From positions 17,248,220-17,312,219 of the forward strand of contig NC_089275.1 in NCBI RefSeq assembly GCF_963678975.1: DNA of 64,000 nucleotides, read 5' to 3'. The notes under the pieces were generated by a model. That model was not told the origin of the DNA. It saw nothing but the letters and a program-made list of their open reading frames with translations, and made no database searches. A program made the position numbers and the translations under genes. Source of the stretch: Dysidea avara (Eukaryota > Porifera > Demospongiae > Dictyoceratida > Dysideidae). Numbering within the stretch: position 1 is the first letter of the stretch; each line of letters begins with the position of its first letter. Below, piece after piece: positions 1 through 10,598 of the stretch.

Positions 1-2095
1 GAACTCTCTACAAGGTAACTTCTTCTAACTGAACTCTCTACAGCAAGATTTGTTTGTAGCTGAACTCTCTACAGGTGATTTGTTTGTAGCTGAACTATCT
101 AAATGATGGTTTCTTTGTAGCTGAACTCTCTACAAGGTAATTTCTTCTAGCTGAACTCTCTACATGGTGGTTTCTTTGTAGCTGAGCTCTCTACAAGATA
201 ACTTCTAACTGATCTTTCTACAGGGCTATTTGTTTGTGGCAGAATTTTCTACAGGGTGATTTCTTTGCAGCTGAACTCTCTACATGGTGGTTTCTTTGTA
301 CTGTAGCTGAACACTCTACAAGGTAATTTCTTCTAGCTGATCTCTCTACAGGGTGATTTGTTTGTAGCTGAGTTCTATACAGGTGATTTGTTTGCAGCTG
401 AGCTCTTTACAGAATGGTTTCTTTGTAGGTGAACTCTCTACAAGGTAACTTCTTCTAACTGAACTCTCTACAGGGAGATTTGTTTGCAGCTGAACTCTCT
501 TCATGATGGTTTATTTGTAGCTGAACTCTCTACAAGGTAACGTCTTCTAGCTGAACTCCCTACATGGTAGTTTTTTTGTAGCTGAACTCTCTACAGGTGA
601 TTTATTTGCAGCTGAACTCTCCACATGATGGTTTCTTTTAAATTTGAAGCTGAACTCTCTACAAGGTAACTTCTTCTAGCTGATCTCTCTACAGGGTGAT
701 TTGTTTGTAGCTGAACTATCTACAAGATAACTTCTTCTAGTTGATCTCTCTACAGGGTGGATTTGTTTGTAGCTGAATTCTGTACAGGTGATTTGTTTGC
801 AGCTGAGCTCTTTACAGAATGGTTTCTTTGTAGCTGAACTCTCTACAAGGTAACTTCTTCTAACTGAACTCTCTGCAGGGAGATTTGTTTGCAGCTGAAC
901 TCTCTTCATGATGGTTTCTTAGTAGCTGAACTCTCTACAAGGTAACTTCTTCTAGCTGAACTCCCTACATGGTGGTTCCTTTGTAGCTGAACTCTCTACA
1001 AGATGACTTCTTCTAGCTGATCTTTCTACAGAGTGATTTGTTTGTAACTGAATTCTGTACAGGTGATTTGTTTGCAGCTGAGCTCTTTACAAGGTAACTT
1101 CTTCTAGCTCATCTTTCTACAGGGTGATTTGTTTATGGCTGAACTCTCTACAAAGAAACTTCTTCTAGCTGATCTCTATACAGGGTGATTTGTTTGTAGC
1201 TGAACTATCTACAAGATAACTTCTTCTAGCTGATCTCTCAACAGGGTGATTTGTTTGTAGCTGAATTCTGTACAGGTGATTTGTTTGCAGCTGAACTCTT
1301 TACAGAATGGTTTCTTTGTAGCTGAACTCTCTACAAGGTAACTTCTTCTAACTGAACTCTCTACAGGTGATTTGTTTGCAGCTGAACTCTCCACATGATG
1401 GTTTCTTTGTAGCTGAACTCTCTACAGGGTAACTTCTTCTAGCTGATCTCTCTACATGGTGATTTGTTTGTAGCTGAACTATCAACAAGGTAACTTCTTC
1501 TAGCTGATCTCTCTACAGGGTGATTTGTTTGTAGCTGAATTCTGTACAGGTGATTTGTTTGCAGCTGAGTTCTTTACAAAATGATTTCTATGTAGCTGAA
1601 CTCTTTACAAGGTAACTTCCTAGCTGATGTCTCTACATGGTCACTAGTTTGTAAACGAATTCTCTACATGGTGGTTTCTTTGTAACTGAACTCTCTACAA
1701 TGAAACTTCTCCTAGCTGATCTCTCTACAGGGAGATTTGTTTGTAGCTGAACTCTCTACAGGTGATTTGTTTGCAGCTGAACTCTGTACATGATGGTTTC
1801 TTTGTAGCTGAACTCTCTACAAGGTAACTTCTTCTAGCTGATCTCTCTACAGGGTGATTTGTTTGTAGCTGAACTCTCTACATTGTGGTTTCTTTGTAGC
1901 TGAACTCTACAAGGTCATTTCTTTTAGCTGAATTATCTCTTTCTATAGTTGCATGAATTCCCTACAAGGTAACTTCTTCTAGCTGATCTCTCTACAGGTT
2001 GAATTGTTTGTGGCTTATCTCTCTACAGGGTGACTTATTTGTAGCTGATCTCTATACAGGTTACTTGTTTCTAGCTGATCTCTTGAATTCTCTTC
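1..2095 (-). repeat. Satellite array, ~31 bp monomer (left array)
   Basis: Tandem monomers of about 30-31 bp, read best on the minus strand as TGTAGAGAGTTCAGCTACAA followed by AGAAACCATCA or variants (AACAAATCACC, GAAGAAGTTACC). Several monomer types alternate, giving a higher-order pattern of roughly 120-150 bp. The weak ORFs seen through the array are read-through of the repeat and show no coding signature. Confidence 0.9.
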
Positions 2096-2872
2096 GGGTG
2101 ACTGCTCTATTAGGATGACTGCTCTATTAGAGTATCTCGATCTCACACTTGCTACACCAAGTTGGATTTCGTGTTATAACTCTGTGGCTTTAAGTCTGAT
2201 TCTTCTACACCATTGAAGAACCTTTCTAAGATGATAACTCCATCTGTACAGCGATTTTCAAAGCATTACCCCAAGCGGTTTATCTGGTAGGCGTGGCAAG
2301 TAGTCAATTTTTATTAGCTAATCTCGATTGCGTAATTGTTACACTCTGTTGGTTTTTTCGTTGTATCTTCCTGGTTTTTAGCTCGATTTCTTTCAAACCA
2401 CAAAAGGTTTGAGGTTCAATAGTTAACCTATTCACCCACCGATTTTCAGCTTCTTCCCATACGCGGTTTACCCTGTAGGCGTGACAACATATTGGTGTTA
2501 TTTTTCGTGAATAATCGCTCATAACTCTGCCTGTTTATCGTATTCCAGCCAAAGTTGGTACAGAGATGCGCCTTTATACCCCTTTCTGTGTGCCAAATTT
2601 CAAGGCGATCGGATATGGCGTTCGCGTTTTATAGCAGTTTTTGTAAGTGTGCAAAAAGTAGAAGAAAAATAAGAATAAAAGAAAAAAAACTAAGAAACTA
2701 AGCCAATTTTTGAAGTCGCATATCTCGGAAACGCTTGAAGCGATTTTGCTTAAATTTGGAATGTGGAGTACTAAAGTTGGAGGGAGTGTCCACAGCAAAC
2801 TCGTCTTGTTTCATCAAGGCAGCACAGAGCTACGGGGGTGCGAAAATTGCGTTTTCTTTCTTCCTGTCAATC
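2096..2872 (-). repeat. Unique arm of the giant inverted repeat (left)
   Basis: Single-copy-looking arm, reverse complement of 2934-3735 and homologous to 59222-60010. Next to the satellite it carries the dispersed motif ACTGCTCTATTAGAGTATCT twice (2100-2140). It contains a 72-codon minus-strand ORF (2304-2522) that is open in two of the three arm copies but interrupted by a stop in the third, so I do not call it a gene. Confidence 0.8.
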
Positions 2873-2937
2873 AAGACACACGGTAGTGTGTCGTGTGGCC
2901 CAAGAAGCCGCCGAGTAACATCCGTGAGTATATTGAC
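2873..2937 (+). repeat. 64-65 bp repeat at the centre of the inverted repeat
   Basis: Begins ATCAAGACACACGGTAGTGT and ends CCGTGAGTATAT. It is also found inverted at 6452-6515 with about 6 mismatches, in the same orientation at 59139-59222 (with its first ~25 bases duplicated), and as a degraded solo copy at 44075-44139. Relative to 6452-6515 it forms a pair of long terminal inverted repeats enclosing 2873-6515. Confidence 0.8.
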
Positions 2938-3735
2938 AGGAAGAAAGAAAATGCACTTTTCGCACCTCCGTAGCTCTGTGCTGCCCTGATGAAACAAGAC
3001 GATTTTTGCTGTGGACACTCCTTCCACCTTCAGCACTCCACATTAGAAATTTGAGCGAAATCGCTTCAAGCGTTCCCGAGATATGCGACTTCAAAAATTG
3101 GCTTAGTTTCTTCGTTTTTTCTTCTTATTTTTCTTACTCTTTTCGCACACTTACAAAAACTGCTATAAAACGCGAACACCATATCCGATTGCCCTGAAAT
3201 TTGGCACACAGAAGGGGGTATAAAGACGCATCTCTGTACCAACTTTGGCTGGAATACGATAAACAGGCAAAGAGTTATGAGCGATTATTCACAAAAAATA
3301 ACGCCAATATGTTGTCACGCCTACAGGGTAAACTGCGTATGGAAAGAAGCTGAAAATCGGTGGGTGAATAGGTTAACTATTGAACCTCAAACTTTTTGCG
3401 GTTTGAAAGAAATCGAGCTAAAAACCAGGAAGATACAACGAAAAAACCAACAGAGTATAACAATTACGCAATCGAGATTAGCTAATAAAAAAATGACTGC
3501 TTGCCACGCCTACCTGGTAAACAGCTTGGGGTAATGCTTTGAAAATCGCTGTACAGATGGAGTTATCATCTTAGAAAGGCTCTTCAATGGTGTAGAAGAA
3601 TCAGATTTAAAGCCACGGAGTTATAACACGAAATCCCACTTGGTGTAGCAAGTGCGAGATCGAGATACTCTAATAGAGCAGTCATCCTAATAGAGCAGTC
3701 ATCCTAATATAGCAGTCACCCGAAGAGAATTCAAG
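2934..3735 (+). repeat. Unique arm of the giant inverted repeat (right)
   Basis: Reverse-complement partner of 2096-2872 and direct homologue of 59222-60010. It ends with three copies of the AGATACTCTAATAGAGCAGT motif (about 3660-3720) just before the satellite. An 85-codon ORF at 3277-3534 is the mirror of the left-arm ORF. Its frame is broken in the 59.6 kb copy by a tryptophan-to-stop change. Confidence 0.8.
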
Positions 3736-5935
3736 AGATCAGCTAGAAACAAGTAACCTGTATAGAGATCAGCTAGAAACAAGTCACCCTGTAGAGAGAT
3801 TAGCCACAAACAATTCACCCTGTAGAGAGATCAGCTAGAAGAAGTTACCTTGTAGGGAATTCATGCAACTATAGAAAGAGATAATTCAGCTAGAAGAAAT
3901 CACCTTGTAGAATTCAGCTACAAAGAAACCACAATGTAGAGAGTTCAGCTACAAACAAATTACCCTGTAGAGAGATCAGATAGACGAAGTTAACTTGTAG
4001 AGAGTTCAGCTACAAAGAAACCATCATTTAGAGAGTTCAGCTGCAAACAAATCACCTGTAGAGAGTTCAGCTACAAAGAAATCTCCCTGTAGAGAGATCA
4101 GCTAGGAGAAGTTTCCTTGTAGAGAGTTCTGTTACAAAGAAACCACCATGTAGAGAATTTGTTTACAAACTAGTGACCCTTAGAGACATCAGCTAGAAGA
4201 AGTTACCTTGTAAAGAGTTCAGCTACAAAGAAACCATTCTGTAAAGAGCTCAGCTGCAAACAAAATCACCTGTACAGATTTCCACTACAAACAAGTCACC
4301 CTATAGAAAAATCAGCTAGAAGAAGTTACCTTGAAGAGAGTTCAGTTACAAAGAAACCACCATGTAGAGAATTCATTTACAAACTAGTGACCCTGTAGAG
4401 ACATCAGCTAGAAGAAATTACCTTGTAAAGAGTTCAGCCACATAGAAACCATTCTGTAAAGAGCTCAGCTGCAAACAAATCACCTGTACAGAATTCAGCT
4501 AAAAACAAATCACCCTGTAGAGAGATCAGCTAGAAGAAGTTACCTTGTAGAGAGTTCAGCTACAAAGAAAACATCATGTGGAGAGTTCAGCTGCAAACAA
4601 ATCACTTGTAGAGAGTTCAGCTACAAACCAATCTCCCTGTAGAGAGATCAGCTAGAAGAAGTTTCCTTGTAGACAGTTCAGCCACAAACAAATCACCCTG
4701 TAGAAAGATCAGCTAGAAAAAGTTACCTTGTAGAGAGTTCAGTTACAAAGAAACCATCATGTAGAAAGTTCAGCTACAAACTAGTGACCTTGTGGAGACA
4801 TCAGCTAGAAGAAACTACCTTGTAGAGAGCTCAGCTACAAAGAAACCATTCTGTAAAGAGCTCAGCCACAAACAAATCACCTGTACAGAATTCAGCTACA
4901 AACAAATCACCCTGTAGAAAGATCAGCTAGAAGAAGTCACCTTGTAGAGAGTTCAGCTACAAAGAGATCACCATGTAGGGAGTTCAGCTAGAAGAAGTTA
5001 CCTTGTAGAGAGTTCAGCTACAAAGAAACCATCATGAATAGAGTTTAGATGCAAACAAATCTCCCTGTAGAGAGTTTAGTTAGAAGAAGTTACCTTGTAG
5101 AGAATTCAGCTACAAAGAAAACATTCTGTAAAAAGCTCAGCTGCAAACAAATCACCTGTACAGAATTCAGCTACAAACAAATTACCTTGTAGAGAGATCA
5201 GCTAGAAGAAATTATCTTGTAGATAGTTGAGCTACAAACAAATCACCCTGTAGAGAGATCAGCTAGAAGAAGTTACCTTGTAGAGAGTTCAGCTACGAAT
5301 TTAAAGAAACCATCATGTGGAGAGTTCAGCTGCAAACAAATCACCTGCAGAGAGTTCAGCTACAAAGAAACCATTCTGTAAAGAGCTCAGCTGCAAACAA
5401 ATCACCTGTATAGAATTCAGCTACAAACAAATCACCCTGTAGAGAGATCAGCTAGAAGAAATTACCTTGTAGAGAGTTCAGCTACAGTAAAAAGAAACCA
5501 CCATGTAGAGAGTTCAGCTGCAAAGAAATCACCCTTTAGAAAATTCTGCCACAAACAAATTGCCCTGTAGAAAGATCAGTTAGAAGAAGTTATCTTGTAG
5601 AGAGTTCAGCTACAAAGAAACCACCATGTAGAGAGTTCAGCTAGAAGAAATTACCTTGTAGAGAGTTCAGCTACAAAGAAACCATCATTTAGATAGTTCA
5701 GCTGCAAACAAATCACCTGTAGAGAGTTCAGCTACAAACAAATCTCGCTGTAGAGAGATCAGTTAGAAGAAGTTACCTTGTAGAGAGTTCAGCTACAAAG
5801 AAACCATTATGTAAAGAGCTCAGCAGCAAAAAAATCACCTGTACAGAATCCAGCTACAAATAAATCACCCTGTAGAGAGAACAGCTAGAAGAAGTTACCT
5901 TGAAGAGTTTTCAGTTACAAAGAAACCACCATGGA
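3736..5935 (+). repeat. Satellite array, ~31 bp monomer (right array)
   Basis: Same monomer family as 1-2095, in opposite orientation. Types with CTACAAAGAAACCAYCATG, CTGCAAACAAATCACC and CTAGAAGAAGTTACC alternate. Every monomer carries the TAGAGAGTTCAGCT or TAGAGAGATCAGCT core. The array ends abruptly at GAGTTCTGTAATAAATATA, the same junction as in the 62.07 kb copy, so the array edge is a defined boundary of the element. Confidence 0.9.
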
Positions 5936-6122
5936 CAGTTCTGTAATAAATATAAGTATTATATATATAATTTGTACATTTACTGATAAAATCAGAAATA
6001 TTTAAGGTTAATCTGCTTCATCTTTTCTTCTTCCTGTGGTAAAGAAAAAAGATAGGTTTAAAAAGTCCCAAAGCAGGCCATAGGCCGGCTTTGGGGTATA
6101 CAAATACAAAAAGAAGTGAAAT
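5936..6122 (+). repeat. AT-rich tail shared with 62073-62262
   Basis: Non-coding stretch with TATATATA runs and a CCAAAGC...GCTTTGG hairpin. It is the same, base for base apart from small differences, downstream of the second satellite array, and so belongs to the composite element rather than to the local host sequence. Confidence 0.75.
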
Positions 6123-6449
6123 CTAATCCAAAACAGCCAAGCTGTAATAAAAGTGTGCGGCCCTCAAAAAGGCTATGGTGAAAAAGATATGAAATCCAAG
6201 GTGGCGGCCAAGAAATGGCTGTGATGGTAGGTTAATGGTAAAAATTTTAATAACAACAATTCAGGTGAATTTTGGTGCCGCTTGGTCAATTGGCACAAAA
6301 TTCACCTGAATTGTCGTTATTAAATTTTTACCATTAACCTACCATCACAGCCATTTCTTGGCCGCCACCTTGGATTTCACATCTTTTTTCACCATAGCCT
6401 TTTTGAGGGCCACACACTTTTTTTTTACAGCTTGGCTATTTTGGATTAG
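6123..6449. mobile_element. Palindromic MITE (family M, copy 1)
   Basis: A near-complete hairpin. It starts CTAATCCAAAACAGCCAAGC and ends with its reverse complement GGCTATTTTGGATTAG, folding around a short centre near 6280 (GCCGCTTGGTCAATTGGC). Copies lie at 13965-14146 (3' half only), 51100-51421 and 62263-62587. No coding capacity, so it must have been moved by a protein made elsewhere. The two copies attached to satellite arrays show it is a fixed part of the composite element. Confidence 0.85.
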
Positions 6450-6451
6450 AT

Positions 6452-6515
6452 ATACTCACGGGTGTTACGCGCCGGCTTCTTGGGCCGTACGACACACTAC
6501 CGTGAGTCTTGATAT
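6452..6515 (-). repeat. Inverted copy of the 64 bp centre repeat
   Basis: Reverse complement of 2873-2937 at about 90% identity, directly abutting the MITE end. It ends CACTACCGTGAGTCTTGATA. Its placement makes 2873-6515 look like a 3.6 kb unit with ~64 bp terminal inverted repeats. Confidence 0.75.
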
Positions 6516-7019
6516 AACAATGGTGCTTACAAAAGCACAAAATATTCTAATACTGAAACAGTCACTTCTACCTGATTACACTCTTAGAGTTGTGACTGCT
6601 CTATTAGAGTATATTGATCTTTTTCTTAGTAAAACACTTTCACATGTAATTTTCAGCATATAGTGCAAGAACTCATAAATGTCCATATGAACTTTTACCC
6701 ATAACTTCTAAATGCTTTGATTTATTGATAAATGAATGGCACCATTCAACTCAGCACGTTATTCTGCATAATATGGTAGTAATAAGGAGTATATACGGCA
6801 TAGTTTCGTAATTACGTCATCGTTACCATGACAACCATCGAGTGCGAAGATTGCAACCGCCTTGTAAGCTTGTTTTGTGTAGTTTTTTTTGCATATTACC
6901 TTTCTTAATTTGTTACCACTTAGTGTTTTAAGGTATTTTATGGTCGTAAAGAGTTTTAACCTATATACCTTTACTGATTATTCCAATTAAATGCCACTAT
7001 TTCAATAGGTCTTGTTAAA
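6516..7019. other. Upstream flank of the transposase gene, non-coding
   Basis: No ORF or repeat array. It holds one copy of the dispersed motif TGTGACTGCTCTATTAGAGT (6591-6610). The stretch 6780-6870 is locally richer in CpG than its surroundings and may be the promoter side of the following ORF. That is inference from position only. Confidence 0.4.
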
Positions 7020-8819
7020 ATGAGTGAAGTAGCTATTGAGAAACCACGATGGTCAAAGAAGAAAAGGTTTAGGAATTTGGCTAGTATAGGAAGATCTGCA
7101 AAGCTGGCTAGAGTTCAGGAAAATGTTAGCAATCCAGAGTTAGCACCTGATGGTAGTCTAGATGAGTCATTGATTGTACCCAGAGTGGAAGTTTTCCCAG
7201 AAGACGAAGATAGTGAAGAAGCTGAAGATGTGCCGTTAACTAAAGATACTGCCAAGGAAGTGTACAAAGAGTGGATTGCTTCCCAGTGCAAAGACACCAC
7301 CAAAATGTTTGCGATTATTATGATGGACACTTTCAGGACAAGATTTGGGCTTACTGATGTGGCTGCTGCTACTGAAGCTGGAATGGTTGTGGGGTTTAAT
7401 GAGAAAACTGTCCGTACTTGGCATAACAACTTTTATGGACAGGGAGGCACTTTTTCGCAATCACAGCAAGGAAGGCACAACCATCGTTGTGTATTAGATG
7501 ACGAAGATTGCCGTAAGAAAGCTTCAGCTTGGTTGCATGAAAATGCTTACAAAAAAGGGCCAAATGTCATGACTGCAGCCACTTTCGCAACATGGGTAAA
7601 CACTGATCTATTTCCAAACTCTCATCTTTCCCCAGGTTTCCCCCGTTCAATAACTACACGCACAGCTGCAAAATGGTTACATAATCTTGGGTTTTCTCCA
7701 AGATCGTATAAAAAGGGTTTATACTTTGATGGCCACGAACGGGAGGATGTTATAGAGTATCAAAAACTTTATCTTCGAAAGATAGAGATACTGCAATCAA
7801 CTCACTTACCTCCACCGTATGGTTTGGGTGGAGAAACAGAAGAATTAATTGGAAGTAGCACAGCAGAAAAGCGTCTCGTACTACTTTACCATGATGAGTC
7901 TAGTTTTCATTCAAATGAGGGTCAGACGTGGCAATGGGCTGAAGAAAATAGATTAACACTCCGTCCAAAAGGCCAGGGTCGTGGTTTGATGATCAGTGAT
8001 TTTGTTGATGAACACCATGGATTCCTGAGATTAACCCCTGAGGAGCATGAATTAGCAAAGTTGTCACACCCTGGTCTACCAAAAGCAGCTAGAGTAATTT
8101 TCAAGTTTGGTGCTCAAGGGCAAGGCTATTGGAATAATGATCATTTCATTACTCAAGTTGAGCTTGCAATAAAAATTGCAGAGTTTAAGTTTCCTCCATC
8201 AAACAATACCCTTCTTTTTCTTTTCGATCAAAGTTCTGGCCATTGTGCTTATGCAGACAATGCGCTGATTGCTCACATAATGAATGTGTCCGATGGAGGG
8301 AAACAACCATTGTTACGTGATACTGTATGGGATGGTAAATCACAAAGAATGGTGACAGAAAATGGCCAACAAAAAGGACTAAAACGAGTGCTTGAAGAAC
8401 GTGGAATCAACACAACTGGCATGAAGAAAGAACAGATGGTCAAAGTGCTTGAGGAAATGAGAGATTTCAAGTTTCAAAAGTCTAGAGTAGAGGAATTTGT
8501 ACTCAGCAAAGGTCATAGGGTAATGTTCATTCCCAAGTTTCACTGCGAGTTGAATCCTATTGAACGCGTATGGTGCCAAGCAAAAAAATACACGCGAGCC
8601 AATTGTGACTACAGTTTTCCAGGGCTTGAGAGAATAATCGATACAGCCCTTGATTCTGTTAGCGTTGATCTGATGCGAAAGTTTTTCAGAAAAGTAAGGG
8701 AATATCACAGAGCCTACAGAGAAGGAGCTGTAATCGGGAAAGACATGAAGAAGATTTTAAAGCAATACAAGAGCCATCGTCGTGTGCCAGAAAATAGCCT
8801 TGATAGTAACCCGGCATAA
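7020..8819 (+). CDS. DDE transposase-like protein with SAP-like insertion
   Basis: Intact single-exon ORF of 599 residues, the longest in the window. Residues ~100-235 look like tandem helix-turn-helix DNA-binding segments. The catalytic core shows HDES (D292), FDQSSGH (D403) and NPIER (E515), the layout of IS630/Tc1-mariner-like DDE enzymes, but with 111 residues between D2 and E instead of the usual ~34. Within that insert, residues ~453-482 (GLKRVLEERG...GMKKEQMVKVL) resemble a SAP DNA-binding motif. KFHCELNPIERVW and the C-terminal YKSHRRVPE are, from memory, hallmarks of a transposase family seen in fungi and invertebrates. The ATG follows TTAAA. No in-frame ATG precedes it close by, and the N-terminus is basic. 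I found no convincing terminal inverted repeats, so it is either a transposon gene with unrecognised ends or a retained, possibly co-opted copy. There are no stops or frameshifts, unlike every other mobile-element gene here. Confidence 0.85.
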   Translation: MSEVAIEKPRWSKKKRFRNLASIGRSAKLARVQENVSNPELAPDGSLDESLIVPRVEVFPEDEDSEEAEDVPLTKDTAKEVYKEWIASQCKDTTKMFAIIMMDTFRTRFGLTDVAAATEAGMVVGFNEKTVRTWHNNFYGQGGTFSQSQQGRHNHRCVLDDEDCRKKASAWLHENAYKKGPNVMTAATFATWVNTDLFPNSHLSPGFPRSITTRTAAKWLHNLGFSPRSYKKGLYFDGHEREDVIEYQKLYLRKIEILQSTHLPPPYGLGGETEELIGSSTAEKRLVLLYHDESSFHSNEGQTWQWAEENRLTLRPKGQGRGLMISDFVDEHHGFLRLTPEEHELAKLSHPGLPKAARVIFKFGAQGQGYWNNDHFITQVELAIKIAEFKFPPSNNTLLFLFDQSSGHCAYADNALIAHIMNVSDGGKQPLLRDTVWDGKSQRMVTENGQQKGLKRVLEERGINTTGMKKEQMVKVLEEMRDFKFQKSRVEEFVLSKGHRVMFIPKFHCELNPIERVWCQAKKYTRANCDYSFPGLERIIDTALDSVSVDLMRKFFRKVREYHRAYREGAVIGKDMKKILKQYKSHRRVPENSLDSNPA

Positions 8820-9520
8820 CTTTTATATATTTCACAATATCCTGAAACCCTTTAGTAGCTCTTTTACTTATCCTTTACTCTCATTACATGTACAGTTTTA
8901 GAACCATCGAATATTCCTATAGTATGAAATGTCTGTTCACATGGAGTGGTTCAAAATAATCAAAATTGTAATAAAAACAGAACAAATACGTTTAACAATA
9001 TTTTCTCTAATAGAACTATAGAGTGGGTCAATAACAACCTCTGTAAGAAAGTTGAATGCAGTAGCTAAATCCTTGTGGCTAAAATGTTTGTAAATAGTAT
9101 TTTGACATTATATTAATCAGATTGGTTAGGAAGGAGCTATGTGCATCTAATGAACCTTAACTTTCTAGGTAATGGGAACAATGTCCATGAGAACTTATAT
9201 TTAAAATATCTAAGTAAAATCTTATTGTGTTCATGAGTTACACTTCACTGAATTAATGACAAATTTATGGACGTTATGGCTTCTCGCACCGTAGATCAGT
9301 AATTTTGTTGGTAGTTAGCTATTAGTGTTATACTTGATGCTTTTAGACGTCCACTGTGCTAGTAAAATAAGCAAGTACAACCAAACATTATTTTATTCTC
9401 ACACGTGATAAGAATCGGTATCTGCAACAATATAATAGCCGATTCCAATACTTCATGAAAACAACAGTATCGGCCCGATACCAATACCAATGCTAGAATT
9501 GGTGCAGCCCTACTATTTGT
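8820..9520. other. Non-coding flank with a hAT-like terminus near its end
   Basis: AT-rich, without ORFs. At 9400-9511 the minus strand reads TAGGGCTGCACCAATTCTAG followed by several ATCGG/CCGAT repeats. TAGGGCTGCACC is typical of hAT transposon ends, so this may be one end of a decayed hAT element. I did not find the partner end. Confidence 0.35.
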
Positions 9521-10480
9521 GAGGTAAGCGTGTCTTTCAGGGATGGATACAGTCTTCTAAAAGGGGTTGCACTTTTAATGGTAAATTCTCCAACAATGTT
9601 TCACTGTTTAATCTTACCATTTAGGCCTTAGAAATGCAGTTGAAGTCTTTAACTGTTGTAGTGATAATTTTAAAGACAAAGATGATAATTATTATTAGAG
9701 GAGCCTATCATATATGAAAATGAGTGATATTTGTACTATGCAGGAGTGTAACATATAGCTGGCTAGCTAGCTGGGCATAAAAAGTAAGCAAACCAGCTAT
9801 TTTAAAAATTTAAAACATTTAAAAGGAAATAGGGATCATAAGGAAACAAGGTCAAAAATGCTACAGCTGAGATGAGAAACAATCTACGTAACAAAAATTA
9901 AGGAAACAAGATTAGATGGCTATTTGCTGAAACAACACACACTTTAATCCCTACTTTTGGCTAATTTGATAGTCTCATTTCAAGATGTTAGCCAAAAGTA
10001 GGAAATAAAATGTGTCTCATTTTAGCAAGTAGCAATCTAATCTTGTTTCTTTACTTTTGTTGCGTGGATCATTTCTTATCTCAGCTGTAACATTTTTAAC
10101 CTTGTTTCCTTATGATCCCTACTTCCTTTCAAATTTAAACAAAATTTCAAATAGCTAGTTTGTTAACTTTCTGTTATAGAATAACCATGATATATGTGTG
10201 TAGCTGTGACTGCTTTATTAGAGTGTCTAAACCTCACCATTTATCGAAAGTGAGCTGCACATAAGATGAAGAGGTGTGGTTGCCATGTCCTATTTTCTAC
10301 TATTAGACAATTAAGGGGTGTAGTGATGCATATCTGTACATTAAGGGTGTGTTCTGATTGTTTAAGCACTGTGTCAAGCCATCTCAAAAGCACCAGAAGT
10401 TTTAGTGCACGACTTCTAATTTTTTCCATTTGTCCAATAAAGAATTTTTGACAATTCACAAGAATTATAATGATATAGAC
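9520..10480. repeat. Segmental duplication, copy A
   Basis: Matches 12590-13960 throughout: the TACAGTCTTCTA start, the TGATATTTGTACTATGCAGG block, the palindromic MITE and the final block with GGTTGCCATGTCCTATTTTC. Copy B carries a ~450 bp insertion that copy A lacks. Non-coding. Copy A leads directly into an ankyrin exon unit, so the duplicated segment is part of the ankyrin intron. Confidence 0.8.
9824..10127. mobile_element. Palindromic MITE (family P), copy in segment A
   Basis: Inverted arms of about 140 bp: GGAAATAGGGATCATAAGGA at the left and its complement TCCTTATGATCCCTACTTCC at the right. The centre near 9975 is between two CCTACTTTTGGCTAA/TTAGCCAAAAGTAGG blocks. No ORF. Copy 2 is at 13341-13648 inside the duplicated segment. 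Confidence 0.8.
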
Positions 10481-10598
10481 TTACAGTGTATTTTATGGCA
10501 TTACTAAAAATAATGTTTTGCAGTTTGTCTGCATAACAAGGAAACACCAGGAGTACAAGCAAACAATATTTCAATAATGTACATAATTACTGCCTCAC

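Larger units (their letters stand above)
1..5935. repeat. Giant inverted repeat (satellite-arm-centre-arm-satellite)
   Basis: The first 2872 bases reappear as reverse complement in 2934-5935, around a centre of about 60 bases (2873-2933). Each arm holds a unique part of about 0.8 kb nearest the centre and about 2 kb of tandem repeats outside it. The left arm runs off the window edge, so its outer end is not seen. The two arms are clearly homologous but differ by many substitutions and small indels, so this is not a fresh palindrome or a simple assembly fold. The right arm and what follows it are repeated at 59137-62587, which shows the right half can exist alone as an insertion. Confidence 0.9.

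Noticed and set aside
676-1394. ORFs through the satellite (SYLVESSATKKPFC type)
   Set aside because: Three 31 bp monomers make 93 bp, so long open frames arise by chance; composition follows the repeat.
1-2095. CRISPR-like array
   Set aside because: Regular ~31 bp units without unique spacers, several interleaved variants, and a eukaryotic context. It is satellite DNA.
2304-3534. Conserved 72-85 codon ORF in the arms (ITPICCHAYRVN)
   Set aside because: Open in two arm copies but stopped in the third, and the arms are mirror copies. No independent evidence for coding.
7115-8708. Minus-strand ORFs under the transposase
   Set aside because: Shadows of the 599-residue plus-strand gene.
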